From Undaria pinnatifida (taxonomy: Eukaryota; Sar; Phaeophyceae; Laminariales; Alariaceae): 64,000 nucleotides of DNA. The notes beneath the pieces are model-generated. The model was not told the DNA's origin and searched no databases. It saw only the letters and a list, made by a program, of their open reading frames with translations. Shown here piece after piece: positions 11,554 to 24,719 of this stretch (within the stretch, counting starts at the first letter, position 1; every line of letters starts with the position of its first letter). Position numbers and translations under genes: made by a program. The stretch spans positions 6,169,386 through 6,233,385 of the forward strand of contig JABAKD010000021.1 of assembly GCA_012845835.1 (NCBI GenBank), in the 5' to 3' direction.

Positions 11554-13144
11554 GTGCGCGGGATACACGCCATCAACAGGCGGACAAGTAGGGAGTGGCG
11601 CTACCATCGAGAACTTCGGCAAAGCGTTGCAGATCGGCTCTCCGTATGCGACGCTGTTGTAACTTCGCGCAGACGGTATCCAACCCATGAAGTACTGTGT
11701 TGGCGTTCTAGTCGTAACTGCCCCACCGGTAGAGGGACAGGCGGCAAGTTGTCAGGTGGTCAAGGGGCAACTACTAACGATAAGGCTGGTCGACGAGGGC
11801 GATGGTTCGACGATTGAGTGGGAGAGCCGGAAGCTGCACACGGCTACTACGTACACCTGCTCTCTTGCCCTTGTCGTGGACCTGGACCCAACACTGGACA
11901 TGAGCAAGAAGACGTACGTGTTCAGCATGGCCGAGTTGATCACTACACAGCACGTGCTCCAAGAAACCGCGGAAAACGTGCAAGGATGGGAGGCGGTTCC
12001 TGATGTGTGACCACCTCCACGCGGCAACGTCGCCTCTCTTCCGTTGTGATGCCCTTACTTGCAAGGCGGGCGGGGCGCTCGGAGAGGAGAACGTTCCGTT
12101 AGCTTCTGTCGACGAAAGAGTGGAGTGTCCGCTCTGCTTCGCCCAGGTGGTGCCGAAGATAATCTTGGAGCACATGAGGGGGCACATCCTGGAGGATGAC
12201 GTGAGGCGCTCGTACGACAATAAATTTTGTTTGTCCCGTTTTTCAAAGCTTGGTGTGTTGAAAAATCTACCGAATTTGACGCCTAAGCTTGCTGCACCCA
12301 ATGGACTGCCTGGCATGCCTGAAGCTGAAAGTAACTATATTAATTTCCGGTGATGGTGCTACCGCTCCTGCAGGCCCTGCGGCAGTGCAACATGTGCTGC
12401 TTTTGTGGCGGGGAGATCGGGGACTAGTGCAAAACCTGGGTTGTACAAGCCAGTAAGCAAAACGCGGAATCTAAGATGCACTCCACCTGTCCTCTCGCGC
12501 TCAAATTGGACTCGCAAAGAAGTGCCGTTGCGTTAGGCCTCAAGGAGGCTTCCACTTTTACCGCTTCTACACCATGCACCCACGTACCGTTGTTGTGCAT
12601 ATGTTTGCACGCCTGAAGTGTGGGTGTGGAAGTACTCTATGTTGTACCACGTAGCCCAGAAGCACACCTCTGCGTTGGCTCTGAGCAAGTCAGATCTCAA
12701 CACAGCGAGATTTGAAGACAGCTACAACGTAGCCAAGAAGCAAACGGACGTGCTGGCGGGAAAGTTGTTAGAGTGAAAGGGAAGAGGGAAGGGTAGGATT
12801 GCTGAAGCCCCCCACCACGCCGAAAGGTCGCACCTAGGAAGAAGAGTGTCCCAAACCCCATCGCACGCATCGAAATCTCGCAGGTGAAGGGCGGCTCAGG
12901 TGATTCAGATGAGTCACACGGCTCGGAGGAGGGGAGCTCGGGCGCGGAGTAGGACTCCGATAAGGAGGACTCGGACGATGGAGTGAACTCCGAGGATGAG
13001 GATGTGGATTATATCGAAGATGGGGTTGAAGGGGGGGAGGAGGGGGATGAAAAGGAAGAGGAGGAAGAGGAGGAAGAGGAAGAGAAAGAAGAGAAGGAAG
13101 ACATCAGCTCGAAAGGGCGTTCTCGGACGAGGGAGAGGCGATTT
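11554..13144 (+). pseudogene. zinc-finger protein with acidic tail, remnant
   Basis: Successive plus-strand frames read as one broken protein. Frame A (11687-12010) holds a 107-codon segment with no recognised motif. Frame B (12003-12353) overlaps it by a shift and carries CPLCFAQVVPKIILEHMRGH, a C-x2-C-x11-H-x3-H zinc finger. Further shifted pieces show NMCCFCGGEIGD near 12390, CTHVPLLC near 12577, and VWVWKYSMLYHVAQKH near 12622-12670 that looks like a second finger-like region. The end (12902-13110) is Asp/Glu/Ser-rich, with a long Glu run, and then basic. There are in-frame stops (TAG near 12425, TGA near 12617, TAG near 12951). I do not recognise the family. A domesticated or transposon-borne DNA-binding protein is possible. 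Confidence 0.5.
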
Positions 13145-13839
13145 GAACTTCTTGATGGCTAAGCAACGGAAAGGTGTCAGCACTTACACGAATATTCCGC
13201 GTTGCACATGGCGAAGTTCATGCCGCCGCCGTAGGCTCATCGCGAGCACGCCCTTCCGGTATTTCTTTTTCCCCTGACCTTTCGGGCAAGTTTGGACTGA
13301 TGATATGATGTCTCCAAGCAGACCAAACTATTTTGTTGTCTAATTTGAATTTTTCGCGCTTGTTTCGCGCAATAATGTATCGACGGTGGTCGCAAGAGAA
13401 AGTTGGCAGAAGCAAGCCGACGCGTTCGTAAGACCTGAGACGATGTGGGGGAAAGTTAGAGGGGGTTTTGTGACCAAGCGCGGCGCTTGCTCACCATTGA
13501 TAATTTCTGAGTACATTGACCACCTTGCATTGACGAAAGAATATACATACCTAAACAACCTAAAGTACAGTTTGACATCCCTTGCTTTTGCAATGTTGGC
13601 TTGCTTGCCAAGCCTCTTTGTTAACGCAAGAGTGCGCAGTTAACCATCCATAGCGGCAAAGCCAGAAACGAACCACCAAGCGAGCAAACAAAGCAAAACG
13701 AAATGTGAAAAAAAAAATGAAAACATTTTTTTTGGGCTTCAGCGGGGGGGGGGGGGGGGTAGGTGTGCGGGATAACGTTGCTTGTGCGCCCTCGATACAC
13801 ACGGTACTGCTCTGGACAAAATCGAGTACAGTTCTATGT
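13145..13839. other. intergenic with G18-type homopolymer
   Basis: No gene recognised. It contains a pure G run at about 13744-13759 next to A-rich and T-rich runs (13708-13735). Frames over it are not supported. Confidence 0.4.
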
Positions 13840-14800
13840 GAGCATTCGCCACGCGCCCAGGACGCCACGTGAGTAGCGATGTGGATCGGTTCTAGGTCTG
13901 TTATTTCTCGTACACACATATCATACACACATACATTCCAAAGCACACATTCGTCGAGAAGGCTGGCGGGTTGAGGCGGGAACACTCTCGATCTTTCTCT
14001 ACTTTGTACCGGGGATAAACCGGAAGTAAATCAAGGTTTGGGTTTACCTTTAACACAATAGTACCAAAGCGTTAAACCCTACCTCCAACTCATGGACAAT
14101 CTTACCACGTACGCCACACAAACTGAAATTGTTGACGCCAACCCGATTTGTTTTTTAAACGTCCAAGAGCGACTTCCATTGGCTCGTCATCCTTATCCAT
14201 TACCACCACGTGCAAACACATGTTTGTGACGTACTATATAGCAAAGAACACTTTCCACGTACGGCACACAGCATCTCTGGACCACTAAAAAAAATTGTTT
14301 GCGCCAACATCAGTACAACGTGCATCCACCGCTATCACACTCTTCCCGCTGAGTACTATTCTTTCTTCGGAGCAATGCACTAGCTCATGCCTCACATTTC
14401 CTCGGCAAAGAGCCGCGGGGTTTGCCTATGTGAGTACGCGTAACACCATTATAGGTGGAAACATATATATATATACGTGTTACGGTTTTTCGCCTTGGGA
14501 CCCCAACGCGATTTCACGTTTCCCGCAACCCGAAGGGGAGTCTTGTAGTGTATAAACATGCATGTGGCCTTAGCCTTGAGTATTGGGGAACAGGCTGGGT
14601 CTACCCGACCGCTTCTACTTCCGAGCTCGGCCAAGGTCATGTTTGTTTTGGCGGGTTGGAGCCTTGAACACGTGTTCCATGAACCGTCGGCGATCTATCG
14701 AAAGGAGCTTTTCTACTTTCTGTTCGTCACATGTACAGTATTTTAGTTTGTTTCAGATAGGTTTTGTTTTCGCGTTTTAAGGCAAGCAGGTTTTATCAGA
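13840..14800 (+). repeat. dispersed repeat D1, copy 1 (inverted partner at 34250-35010)
   Basis: Reading 34440-35010 as reverse complement reproduces this segment at roughly 70% identity. Shared landmarks include ACGTACGCCACACAAACTGAAATTGTTG, written here as two parts ACGTACGCCACACAA and ACTGAAATTGTTG, the ACTATATAG stretch near 14232 and the CACTAGCTCATGCC stretch near 14378. The right part (CCACCTATAATG, and GGGACCCC with GCAAGGC-like flanks) matches 34290-34400, and a shorter copy lies at 23620-23720. No coding frame is shared. Probably an old transposon. Confidence 0.6.
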
Positions 14801-15129
14801 AGGTATTGAAATCCAACAACTACCGATTTTCAACAAAACCGTACAGAAGCAACGTGCGAAGGTTCAGGATCGACGTCACTAAAAGGACGTCAACGTTGGG
14901 ACTGCCTAACTAAAAGCAATCATAGGTTATGGCTTAGGTCGTTGATATTGGCCTGGTATTGCAGTAGATTGATTTTGAACGAAACGTCCTACTTCAATTT
15001 AACACAACTGCATCAAATTCTCGAAAAGGTGAGCGGAACGTCCTATAGCTATAGAGTGGAGTGCTTGGCGCCGACTGGTGATGTCAAGGAACAGTGGATG
15101 ACCAGTGCGTCTCGAGGAAACTACGGTGG
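14801..15129. other. intergenic, nothing recognised
   Basis: A transition zone between repeat D1 and the 31-bp satellite. No motif or repeat was identified. Confidence 0.35.
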
Positions 15130-16606
15130 CATCCTATCGGCGTTCGTCATGGGTATTTCGTGGTCATCCACGAGCGCGATGGATGCTCATAGGGCGACCA
15201 TGGGCCCTTACGTGTCTATCATTTGCCCCTATTGGTCTGGCATCGGTGCATAATAGACTCCTTGACCAGTGGATATCCGTTGGCGTACATGAACGCCCAT
15301 TCGTCAGCCGTGCTTCCCTGTTCGGTTGTCTACGGGTCCCCTGTGGGCGTCCATGAGTCCCGCAAGGGACTCCTATAGGGCCTCTCATAGATCTCCAACG
15401 ATCCGCACATGAGCGCCCATGGGTCGCTCATGGGTCGTCCGTGTATGCCAATGGGTGTCTATGGATTCTCCAATGTCGTGCACGAGCGTCCACGGGCGTC
15501 CGTTGGTCTCCGATGGGCCCTCAAGGGCCTCCCACCGGTCTCACCTGGACGCCCTTGCACGTGAGGACCCATCGGCAAATAGTGAGATTCTATGGGAGCC
15601 CATGAGCCTTGTGTGAGCGTCCATTCATGGTCTTCCCTTATTGACTCGTGGGCGCCCATGGGTCTATCAAAGGACTCCATGGGCGTTAATGGATGTGTAT
15701 GGGCGCCCATGAGCCTTGTGTGGTCGTTCATGAGCCTAACACAGATTCATTGTCGACGTATCTGGTCGTCAACAGTTGTCCATGTCTATCCCATGTGATA
15801 AACAGCGTGTCCACGGGCCTCTCGTGGGCGAGCATGGGCGTTATTTGGTCTCCCGTGGTCGGCCATGGGTATCCATTCCCGCTCATGGGTTTATCGTCGG
15901 CGTCCATGAACCTCCATGGTTCTCTTGTGTAGCCGACAGTTGTCCACGGGGCTCCTATATACCCATGGGCATCCATGATCGGCTCGTGGTGCGCCATACG
16001 TCCCCTGTCTGTCGAGTATTGGTCGAACCAAGGTCTCCTTTGGTGGGTACGAGAATGATTGCCGTGGTCGTTAGAAGTCGTACGGTGTAGCCCATCGGTC
16101 TCCCAGGAGCCATTATGGGTGACGCACGGGTCTCCTCCCATGGGCACCCTATGTCGTGAGTGCCCGTGCGTCCATCATACACACGGGGATGTCGCGGTCG
16201 ATAAAGGAGAATTTCCCGTTATCTTTGGAGGTCGACCAGGGTTGCCCAAGGGTCTGGCATGAGGTATCATGCATCACGTACGGGTCTCTTCCAACGTGAA
16301 CCTGAACTGGTACGGCACATGGGTTAACCATGGGACTCGATCGGCGTCGGTGTGTATTCCGTGGAAGTTTATCGACGTCCAAGGATGCAAATGGGTCACT
16401 CGACGACGCCCATTGGACGACCGACCGATTCCATTGGCGCCGTAGATCTTTGCGTTACGGCCATGGGCTTTCATGGGCCCGTGGGTCGCCCATGGCTCTC
16501 CTGTGCCTGGTCCATCGCTTCCCCATTGTCTTCCTATGGGTGTCCATGGGTGACGCTTGGGCGTCCGTGGGCCTCTGGGGTGTCGACAATTAGTCACTTT
16601 TGTGTT

Positions 16607-16650
16607 TTGGCCTTGACGTCACCAGACGTCACAGACGTCACCAGACGTCT
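16607..16650 (+). repeat. GACGTCACCA short tandem inside the satellite
   Basis: Four to five copies of a GACGTCAC(C)A unit in a row, unlike the surrounding 31-bp units. GACGTCA is a palindromic bZIP/CRE-type core, but a regulatory role here is not supported by anything else. Confidence 0.55.
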
Positions 16651-19600
16651 GTACTCGCCAATGAATCTTCCAACAAGCGTCCATGGGTCGGCCAAAGGTT
16701 CCTCAGGTGGCGCGCTATCCCGTGGCCGCCCATAGGTCTAGCGTGGGACATCATGGGCGCCCATTGGTTATAGTTTGGACTCGGTGTGTGTCTACGCACC
16801 CCCATTGGTGACTCGAGAACACCGATCGGTCTACCGTGAGATTGAAATGTCGCCCATGTGTTTTCCGTGTGATTAAATTATCGTCCATGGGCACATTGGG
16901 GCTACAGTGGGCTCCCGTGCGTCTGCCATTGACTCCCGCTTGTCGCCCGTAGGCTCCCATGGGCGCCATCGGACTCCAGTGGGCGCTCCGTTGTCTCCAA
17001 TGGCGTTCGCCTGAGATGCCATCATAAGGCTCCCACGGGTCTCCCGCGAGCGTACATGGGCGTATATCGGCGTTCATAGGGACCTTCTGGGTATCAATGA
17101 GTGTTTCACGGTGTTTCGTGGACGACCGTGGGCGTCCATGGATCGCCCATCAGGTGGGCTTTCATGGCTATCACCCTCGGTGGTCGTCCATTGTTCTCGC
17201 GTTGGCATCTATCGTTGTTGAGGAGTATCCCGTGAGAGTCGGAGGGCCTGCATGGACCTCTCTTGGGCGTAGGTGGTGGTTCATTTGTCTGCGCGGGTGC
17301 CCGTGGGCCCTCTATTGGTTTCTCTTGCGCGTCCATTGGCGAAAGCGGTCGACAACTGGTCTGCCGTGATCGTCCATGGTCGTTTTTGAATTATTCGTGG
17401 TCCTTCGTGAGCGTCCAAGGGCCTATGCGAGCGTCCGTGTTAACTGATCAGCCGCCCCTAGACGCTTACGGGCGCTTGTATTCATCCATTGATCTGCCGT
17501 GGTCTTACGTTGTCGCAGATCGATCGCCCGTAGTCGTCCTTGAGCCTGAATGCATCTGCCACGACTGTCTATTGCCGTCTATCGTTCCCCCGTGGCCGTC
17601 GGTAGTCGTCCAAGGAGATATGTAGGCGTCCGTTGATTTTCGTCGTCGCCAGCCTGGTTATCGTCGTTTGAAATTGGTTTTCCATAGGTTTCCCGTCAGC
17701 ATCAACAGGTTTCCAAAGGGTCTTCCGTAAGTGTCGCATTGGTGTCCCATTAAGCGTCAATTGCCTGCACATGGGCGGCCATGGGCATCTCGGGGGCGTC
17801 AATTGACGGATGTGTTCGCTCATCGGGCTTCGACGAGCGCTCAAGAGTCACCCATGTGTCTACCTTAAGCGCTCTGTGCCGTCGATGCCCATGTATCTGC
17901 CGTCGAATTCCTTGGGCGCCCATGGGTGTCCCGTGTGAGCATACGTTAAACAAAGTTGCTCCTTTGGAGCTTCCATGAACTCCCATTTTCGCTCCTCTTG
18001 GTCTGCAGTGAACGTCCATGGCCAACCGCGGGCGTTCTAAAGCTTGCATTGCAAGCCTTGGGCGTCCACGGGCCTCCCAATGCACTCTATGGGCGCCCAA
18101 GGTTTTGTCGTGTTCGTTCATGGGCGTCTGTGTGTTATGTGGCCTTACCGTGGTTGCCCGGGAGCGTGTCAAGAGTGTGTTGTGGGCTACCACGGTCTCC
18201 AGCTGTCGCTCATATTCGTCAATTGATATCTCATGCATCTCGGGTGGGCATCGATGCGTCTCGCTCGATGGACCATGACCGCCCATGGGTCTTCCATTGA
18301 GATCGGTGGTGGTCCGTGGGTCTCAAGTGCGCGTCCATGGACTCCCCATTTGTGTTGTATGGGCGTCGATGGTCATCCGTGGGAGGAAATAGGTATCTCG
18401 TGACATTCAATCAGCGTGCATGTATCGCCTTTGAACTTTAGTCGGCGTCTCCAGGTATGTTGGGGGTGGGTTGGACTCTCTCGGGGTTCATGGGTATTGC
18501 ATGGTCGTTCAGCGGTGTCCATGGTTCTCCTTTCGGCGTCCACTGGCTCCCATGGGACTCCCGTGTCCTATATGGATGGTAATTGGTCTTCCATTGGCGT
18601 CAGCCGGCGTGAGTTAGCTTCAAGTAGTAATCCGCGGGCATCCATGACTTACTGTTGTGGGTCCATGGACGTCCATAGGGGTCCGTGGGCGCCCCGCGGA
18701 TGTCCATTGGTCTATACGCACATGGATCTGCCGTAGCTTTCCATGGGTGCCAATTGATTATACGTGGCCTTCTATGAGCTTCCTGAAGCCCCCAATAGAT
18801 TTCGTCGTCGTTCATTAGTCCCCGGTGGGTATCGAAACTGCCTGTGATGTCTTCTATGGGAGGTCCATAGGTCTTCCGTGAGAATCTATGGATCTTATTT
18901 GGGCGTTTATGGAATCCCGCCTCGTCCAAACGCGTCGACTTTCTCGATGTTGAAGCTGATGGTGTCCATGGTACTCCCGTCGGCCCCCATGGGCGCCCTC
19001 GAGTCGTTCATGGACGCCTATGGCAATACACGGGACTCGCGTATATTGTGCGCCTCCATTAGCGTCATTGGGGTGGCATGGATATCCCGTTGTCGGGAAT
19101 GTGTGGCTATTTGTCTCTCCTCAACGTCCATTATCGTACATGCGCTGCATGAGTCTGCCATGGGTCTCCCGTGGTCGTTCAAGGGTATCCATACGCGTCC
19201 TTGGGTTTGCCGTGTTCGGTATGTTCGTCAAAGGGCCTCGGGTGTGCAGCCGGTGCGCTTTCATGTGCTTCACTATGGGATTTCGTGTCCTTGCTGGGTG
19301 TCAATATGTCAACCGTGGTCGTTCATTGTCCAACATGGGTCTCCGGTGCTTCTGTATTGTCGTCCATGGATATCCCGTGGTGCCCTTGGGCGTACATGGG
19401 CCTACCACGGTCACCTGTGAGCGCGCATGGGTCTCCTGTTAGCAGAAAAGCACATGGGTATCACGTGAAAGGTAATGGATCTCCCGCTGTAAGCCATCGG
19501 GGTCCACGGTACTCGTGTGTTGGTCTCTGGGCGTCCACGGGTCTCTCGTGGCCGCCCGTGGGCTTCCATAATTCTCCCGTTAGCGTCGACAGGCACCCAT

Positions 19601-21659
19601 GAGCTTCTTGTAGCTTCCCATTTGTCTCCCATGGGGATGCCATGGGCTGTCATGGATTTCCAGTGCGTCTCGTATGCGGTGTCCGAGGCCCTCAAATGAT
19701 TGACCAACAAGTATCGCATTATGGGTCTTCAAATAGTGCTCATTCGTCTCCTATCGGCGTCCGGTGACCTCCACCAGCGCAGTTGAGTCTCCCACCGCTC
19801 TCCCATTGGCGTCAGTTTGGTCCGTGGGTCATTTATGGGTGCCCAATGGGTTGTCAATGTGTCTGTAGCGGCCACTCGCCACCGTCCATGGGTATCGTGG
19901 GCGTCAGAAGGCGCCCATGGGTCTCCTGTGGCCTTACCGTAGATGTCCCATGGGTCTCCCACGGGTCTCTTGCGGGCCCTCATGGTATTTCGTGGAACGC
20001 TATGGCGTGGTCGTGGGCGTCTATGGTTGATTGCGGGAGTTCATGTGCTTCCATTTTTATCCCATGGGTCTCTCGCGTTCGTCTGTGGTCGTCCGTGATC
20101 GATCGTCCATGGGTCTCCCGTGTTCGTCTATAGGCGTCTACGGGTATCCCGTGGACCCACATCGGCGCACAGTAGTCTCCTATGGGGGTTTTGGTGATGG
20201 ATGGGTCTCCTGCTGGCATTAACAAGTTCCCCATGGGTCTCCTGTCGGCGCTCGTGGGCGTTCCGGGCGTCAACAGTTCTCTGGTGGGCAGCCATGAGTG
20301 TGCACTGGTCTCTAACGGCCATCCATATTCGTCCATTTATAACCGATGGGACTCCCGTGGGCGACTTTGGGCGTCAGTTGGCGTCCATAAGCATCTATTG
20401 GGCGTTCATTGGTGTTCTGGGGGTTCATGCGTCTCTCGTGCTAGTCGATTTTCATCCATGTTTTCTCCGTGAGTGTCCATTGGCGTCATAGAACCATCGT
20501 GGTCAACTAGGGGTGTCCATGGTTTGCACCAGACCTTCGTCCGCGTGCATGGGTATTCCGTGCGCACCCGTTCGCGTCCATGAGTTTCACGAGTGTAGTC
20601 CATCAATGTCCATAGACGCCCATGGATGATTCGTGCGGGGGCGTGGGGCTATACGTTCATGGGTGTGCTGTTGATATCAATGGGCGCCCACGGGCTATCG
20701 ATGACCCTTCGTGGACAACCGTGAATGCCCATTGATCTTCTTCGATGTCCATGAGTATCTCTTGGGTGTCGTATGGGAGTCTGCGTTCGACCGTGTGCGT
20801 CCACGGATCTTCTGTCGGCGTCCATGGGTCTGACATGGTTGTTCATGGACGTACTTCATCCACACGCGCCCTTGGGTCTTTTGGTCTAGACAGTGGAAGT
20901 CCCTCGCTTTCCCGTCCGTCACCATGGGGGCCCACGGCTCTCCCGGTGACGCCAATTGGCGTATAAGGATATATCATCGGCGTCCGCTGGGGGTCCATGA
21001 CTCCCTGCGGGCGTCAGTGAGCGTCTTTCATGGTTGACCGTGAGTCTCCTGGTTGCTGCCATGGCCATCGATAGGAGTCCATGAGTCTACCTAAGCGCTT
21101 GTAGCGGTTCATCGATCACTTGCGTGCGTCCACTGGTATCCAGTCGTCCCTAGCTGACGCCAATATGCGGCCGTTAACCTCGGATGAATCTCCCGTTGAC
21201 CGACGCCCTTGGATGCCTGTTGCCGTCCATTGGTCTCCTGTGGGTGGCCATGGACGCCCATGGGCTACCCGTTGAAGTCTTTGATAGTCCATGGTTCTCC
21301 TATGAGCCATCGTTGGCCCCCCTACAAGCATCGACTGTGGATATCCATGGGTTTTCTGTGCGTCCTCGATGGGCGTCCATGGGTCTCCCTGGACGTCTGT
21401 GGCCGACAATAAACCTCTCATTGGCGTGTAATTGCGTCCGTTGGGGCCCATTGGTGTTCCGTGGTCGTCTATGGGCGACCATTGGCCACTCACGGGCCTT
21501 AATTTGAGTGAATGGGTCACCAGTGGGCGTCCATGCGCATATCATGTATCCCTGATGGTCGTTTGTGGGCGATCGTGGGCTTCGGTGAGTTGTCCGTGGT
21601 CGTTCATGGGCGTCGGTGGGTCACCTTTGCATGTGTCCACAGACGGGTGTTGCTATTCA

Positions 21660-21870
21660 TCGCCCCCCCCCCTATTTATGGAATCCCTCCTGCAATATCC
21701 GAACCCCGCCTCGATATATCATCCCCCCCTGAAATATCTGATCACCCCCTAAAATATCTACTCCCTCCCTGAAATATCTGATCCCCCCCTAAAATACATG
21801 ATCCCCCTTTGAAATATATGCCCCCCCCCCGGAAATATATGCCCCCCCCGTGAAATATATCACCCCCCCC
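21660..21870 (+). repeat. C-rich/GAAATATCTGAT minisatellite
   Basis: About ten units of roughly 20-21 bp combining a C run with TGAAATATCTGAT or close variants (AAAATATC, GGAAATATATG). It sits inside the 31-bp array, which resumes near 22005. It differs in sequence from the host array and must be a separate expansion. Confidence 0.85.
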
Positions 21871-22935
21871 TCCACTTCAAACAACCGGATAATTACCTAC
21901 GAACAAGGGTGAATTATTGCCCCCTTGTATTTTATCAAAGAGCGTGGTGATATGTTGAAGTGGGAAATCGCCACACCCTGCGCCCCTTGATACACTGTGT
22001 CAGGGAACGTGCATGGGTGTCCCTATGGGGGCCAATTCGCGACCGTTGGGGTCAATAGATCACCTTTTGTTTTATATGGGAGTCAACAGTCTCTCGTGGA
22101 CGCCCATGGGCTTGTCTTGATCGTACGTTACCGTCCACGAGTGTTCCGTCAGTGGGTGTGGTAGGTCCACAAGTCTCATGTGGGTGCTGATGGGCGCCCA
22201 TGGGTTTTACGCTCCAATCCGTTGCCGTCCATGAGTCTCCCGTACGCGTATCTTAGCGTCCGTGGGTCTCCTCTCGGTGCCCGTGAGCGACCGTGGGTAT
22301 ACGATGGGCTTTGATGAGCGCCCATGGGTGTTGCCCAAGCGTCATTTGGCGTCTAGGGTCTCCTGTGAGCGTCCGTGGGCGTTCGTGTGTCCCTCGTGGT
22401 CGACAACTGTTCTCTCATGGCCGTTTCAATGGGTCACCCGTGGGCTCTCGTGGGCTATCGTGGGCGTCCACGGTCCTCCTATGTGCGCCAAAACATGTGC
22501 CACATTGACTGCCCATAGGGATCCCACGGGTCACCATCTGGTCCCCTATGGGTTTCCCATGGGCCTCCATTTGGCGTCCAAAGACCCCGATATGTAGCCC
22601 ATAGGCCTATCATGGGCGGCCGTGAACGTCCATGGGTCTCTCGTGAGTCACCAATAGGTTGCGAATGGGACTCCTGTGATCGGCCAATGGCGTCAGAGAT
22701 TGTCCATCCATGGATTTCCAATGGTTTTCCAACCATGAACGCCCACGGGTCTCCCGTGGGTCGCCAATGGGTTGCCCATGGGTTGCCCAATGGTCCTCCC
22801 ATGGGCGTCCATGGACCGTCCATTGCTGCCCATGGGGGTTCCGTCGGTCGGCCGTTTTGTTCTCCACGTGCTGCCCATAGGTTATCGTGGTCGACTCTCG
22901 AGCTCCTATGGTGTTCACATGGGAGCCTTTCGAGA

Positions 22936-23600
22936 TCCTTAACAATGCCCCAAATTTTTTTCCCCGGGAAAATGACAATTTTGTACATCACCCAGACACA
23001 CGTACAAGTGACAGACAAGATATTTTCATTACAGTTGATGTATATATGAAATACTTATATGATGACGTTTACGGTCTACATCACCCAGTAACGGTCCACC
23101 GCACCCAGTAACAGGGTTTATCCATAGCGATCTTCTGCGCAAGTCGTGGGAACAGGTGTATTCCCTACCTCCCCTCAGTACAAACGCCTTCACGTCGATC
23201 GCGTATAGAGTTCAGTGTTTCCAGGTTCATAGGTTGATGCTCGTCCATTTTATATGAATTATGGGACCCGAATGTTAGTAACTAACTCTCCTTCGCTTTC
23301 TGCCGGTCAACGTTACTCATTACAACAATCCTACAAGGATGAGTATAACAAGTATGAACTCGATGACTAATGAACCCACTATCTTCATGCCAGTAGTGAG
23401 GAGGGTCACCTACTATGCCACCGGGGAGGTTACACCGTAGTGTACAGCAGCGGGTATACACATTGGAATATGACTTTGCTGAGACACCGAGATGTGCGCC
23501 CGGCCAATACGCTCCTCCACTGCTCACCCGCTTTGTCTCGTTTGCGTATGTTGTCAAGCGTGGCGATGCACTCTTATGTTCCAACGCATGTTCAAAGGTG
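22936..23600. other. intergenic, nothing recognised
   Basis: Ordinary composition. Two short direct repeats of CATCACCCAG occur near 22988 and 23081. No gene motif. Confidence 0.35.
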
Positions 23601-23730
23601 TCACTATCGGGATTCGGCAATCGGCACCACATTTAAATATCATACAAGGTTCCCCTTCGGGATGTGTGCCACTCGAAATCATGGGGGCATCGCAAGGCAA
23701 GGAGGTATGTCACGGGTAACGAACGCAACA
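23600..23730 (+). repeat. dispersed repeat D1, partial copy
   Basis: The stretch ATACAAGGTTCCCCTTCGGG with CATGGGGGCATCGCAAGGC matches 34295-34365, which reads ACAAGGTTACTGTTCGGG with CGGGGGCGTCGCAAGGC. Both are followed by a GTAACGAACG or GTAACACACG run. It is a diverged partial copy in the same orientation as the 34-kb copy. Confidence 0.55.
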
Positions 23731-24289
23731 TGTTAGTCGTGAAACGAAGAACTAGACGAGTCATACACATATACTACACACAAAATGCAACGATCGAGTG
23801 AGCGAGCTGGCGGACGATTGACGTCGCACGGCTTGTAACTGACCGCTCATAATCACGTCGCATACACACCACAAATGTCACACACATACTTACACGCTAT
23901 ACACACATAAACAACAGCACACGGACGGACTCCAAGCGGCCCTTATAAGCCGTCCTCGGTCCTGGGGCGAGAACAATCTTTGTGGACACGAAAAAAAGAT
24001 CAATTGATACGTGTCTTGTGTTCTAAGAGGCCATTAAAGTTCTGTCTGATCTCGGTCTCTTCCAGCAGCACCCCGAGTTTGTTTGGTATTCATAGAGGCA
24101 CCAGGTGCCCTATCCCCTTCTCTCGGCCGGTGACGGGCAAGTCACGACGGAAATTTGCAGCCTCGACCCCTCAAAGTCGAAGAGACCTGGCACCCGTCGC
24201 GCGTTTACCACGCGCACACGATTGCAGGCAGCTATTGTGGTGCCCGAGGAAGCCAACCAAACAGCGGATCTGTCCACAGTTACTTGCTG

Positions 24290-24535
24290 GGACTGATTCC
24301 ACGATAGCCCCCCGAAAACGATTGAATTTCTTTAACGAACGTTTCATGGCTGCTCGACTAGAGGCAGGACGCTACGAAACACTCTATTCCTGTAAGTTCT
24401 TGTTTGCAAAGGGCTATCGAACGATGACGAGGGCATAGCAAGGGGCGCCGTACTTCAGAAGGTACGGCTGGGAGCTGGTTTCAAAATCGGCGATTTCGTT
24501 AAAGGAAAGTTGGGGGAGCTTTCTTAGAACCACTC
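24290..24535 (+). repeat. dispersed repeat D2, copy 1 (partner 62335-62560)
   Basis: TTTCTTTAACGAACGTTTCATGGCTG and GGCGATTTCGTTAAAGGAAAG recur at 62335-62560 with small changes (segments compared in parts). Spacing is conserved across about 230 bases. A short frame GDFVKGKLGEL is visible in this copy but is not clearly kept in the other, so coding is doubtful. Confidence 0.65.
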
Positions 24536-24719
24536 CTGGGTGGAAATATAGTAGATAGTGACTATGGGATATGATTGTGCGTTTGTTTTTTATATAACGG
24601 TCGGAAACGGTATACTAAGCGATGGAAGAGGTTGCATTTCGGCACACGATGAACCCCAGCCTGCACGTTGCTCGCCGGCGCGAGAGATATAGCGCTCGGC
24701 AGGTGTGTACTTCTACTTG

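Larger units (their letters stand above)
15130..22935 (+). repeat. degenerate ~31-bp satellite array (CCATGGG family)
   Basis: For 7.8 kb the plus strand repeats a core close to CGTCCATGGGTCTCCCGTGG followed by about 11 further bases similar to GCGTCCATGGG. Unit spacing measured by hand is mostly 31, with 20-21-base and 32-33-base variants, for example in 19510-19620, 20100-20240 and 22255-22450. Each unit is diverged, so I would expect no two identical neighbours. The NcoI-like palindrome CCATGG is the most constant element. Since 31 is not a multiple of 3, the many 60-180-codon frames across it are not credible genes. About 250 units would fit. An interruption lies at 21660-22000. Confidence 0.9.

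Noticed and set aside
15105-22600. Many 60-180-codon frames across the 31-bp satellite
   Set aside because: The unit length is not a multiple of three, peptides repeat only as shifted fragments, and frames are open on both strands.
15130-22935. CRISPR-like array
   Set aside because: Units are contiguous and diverged with no unique spacers, and the context is eukaryotic.
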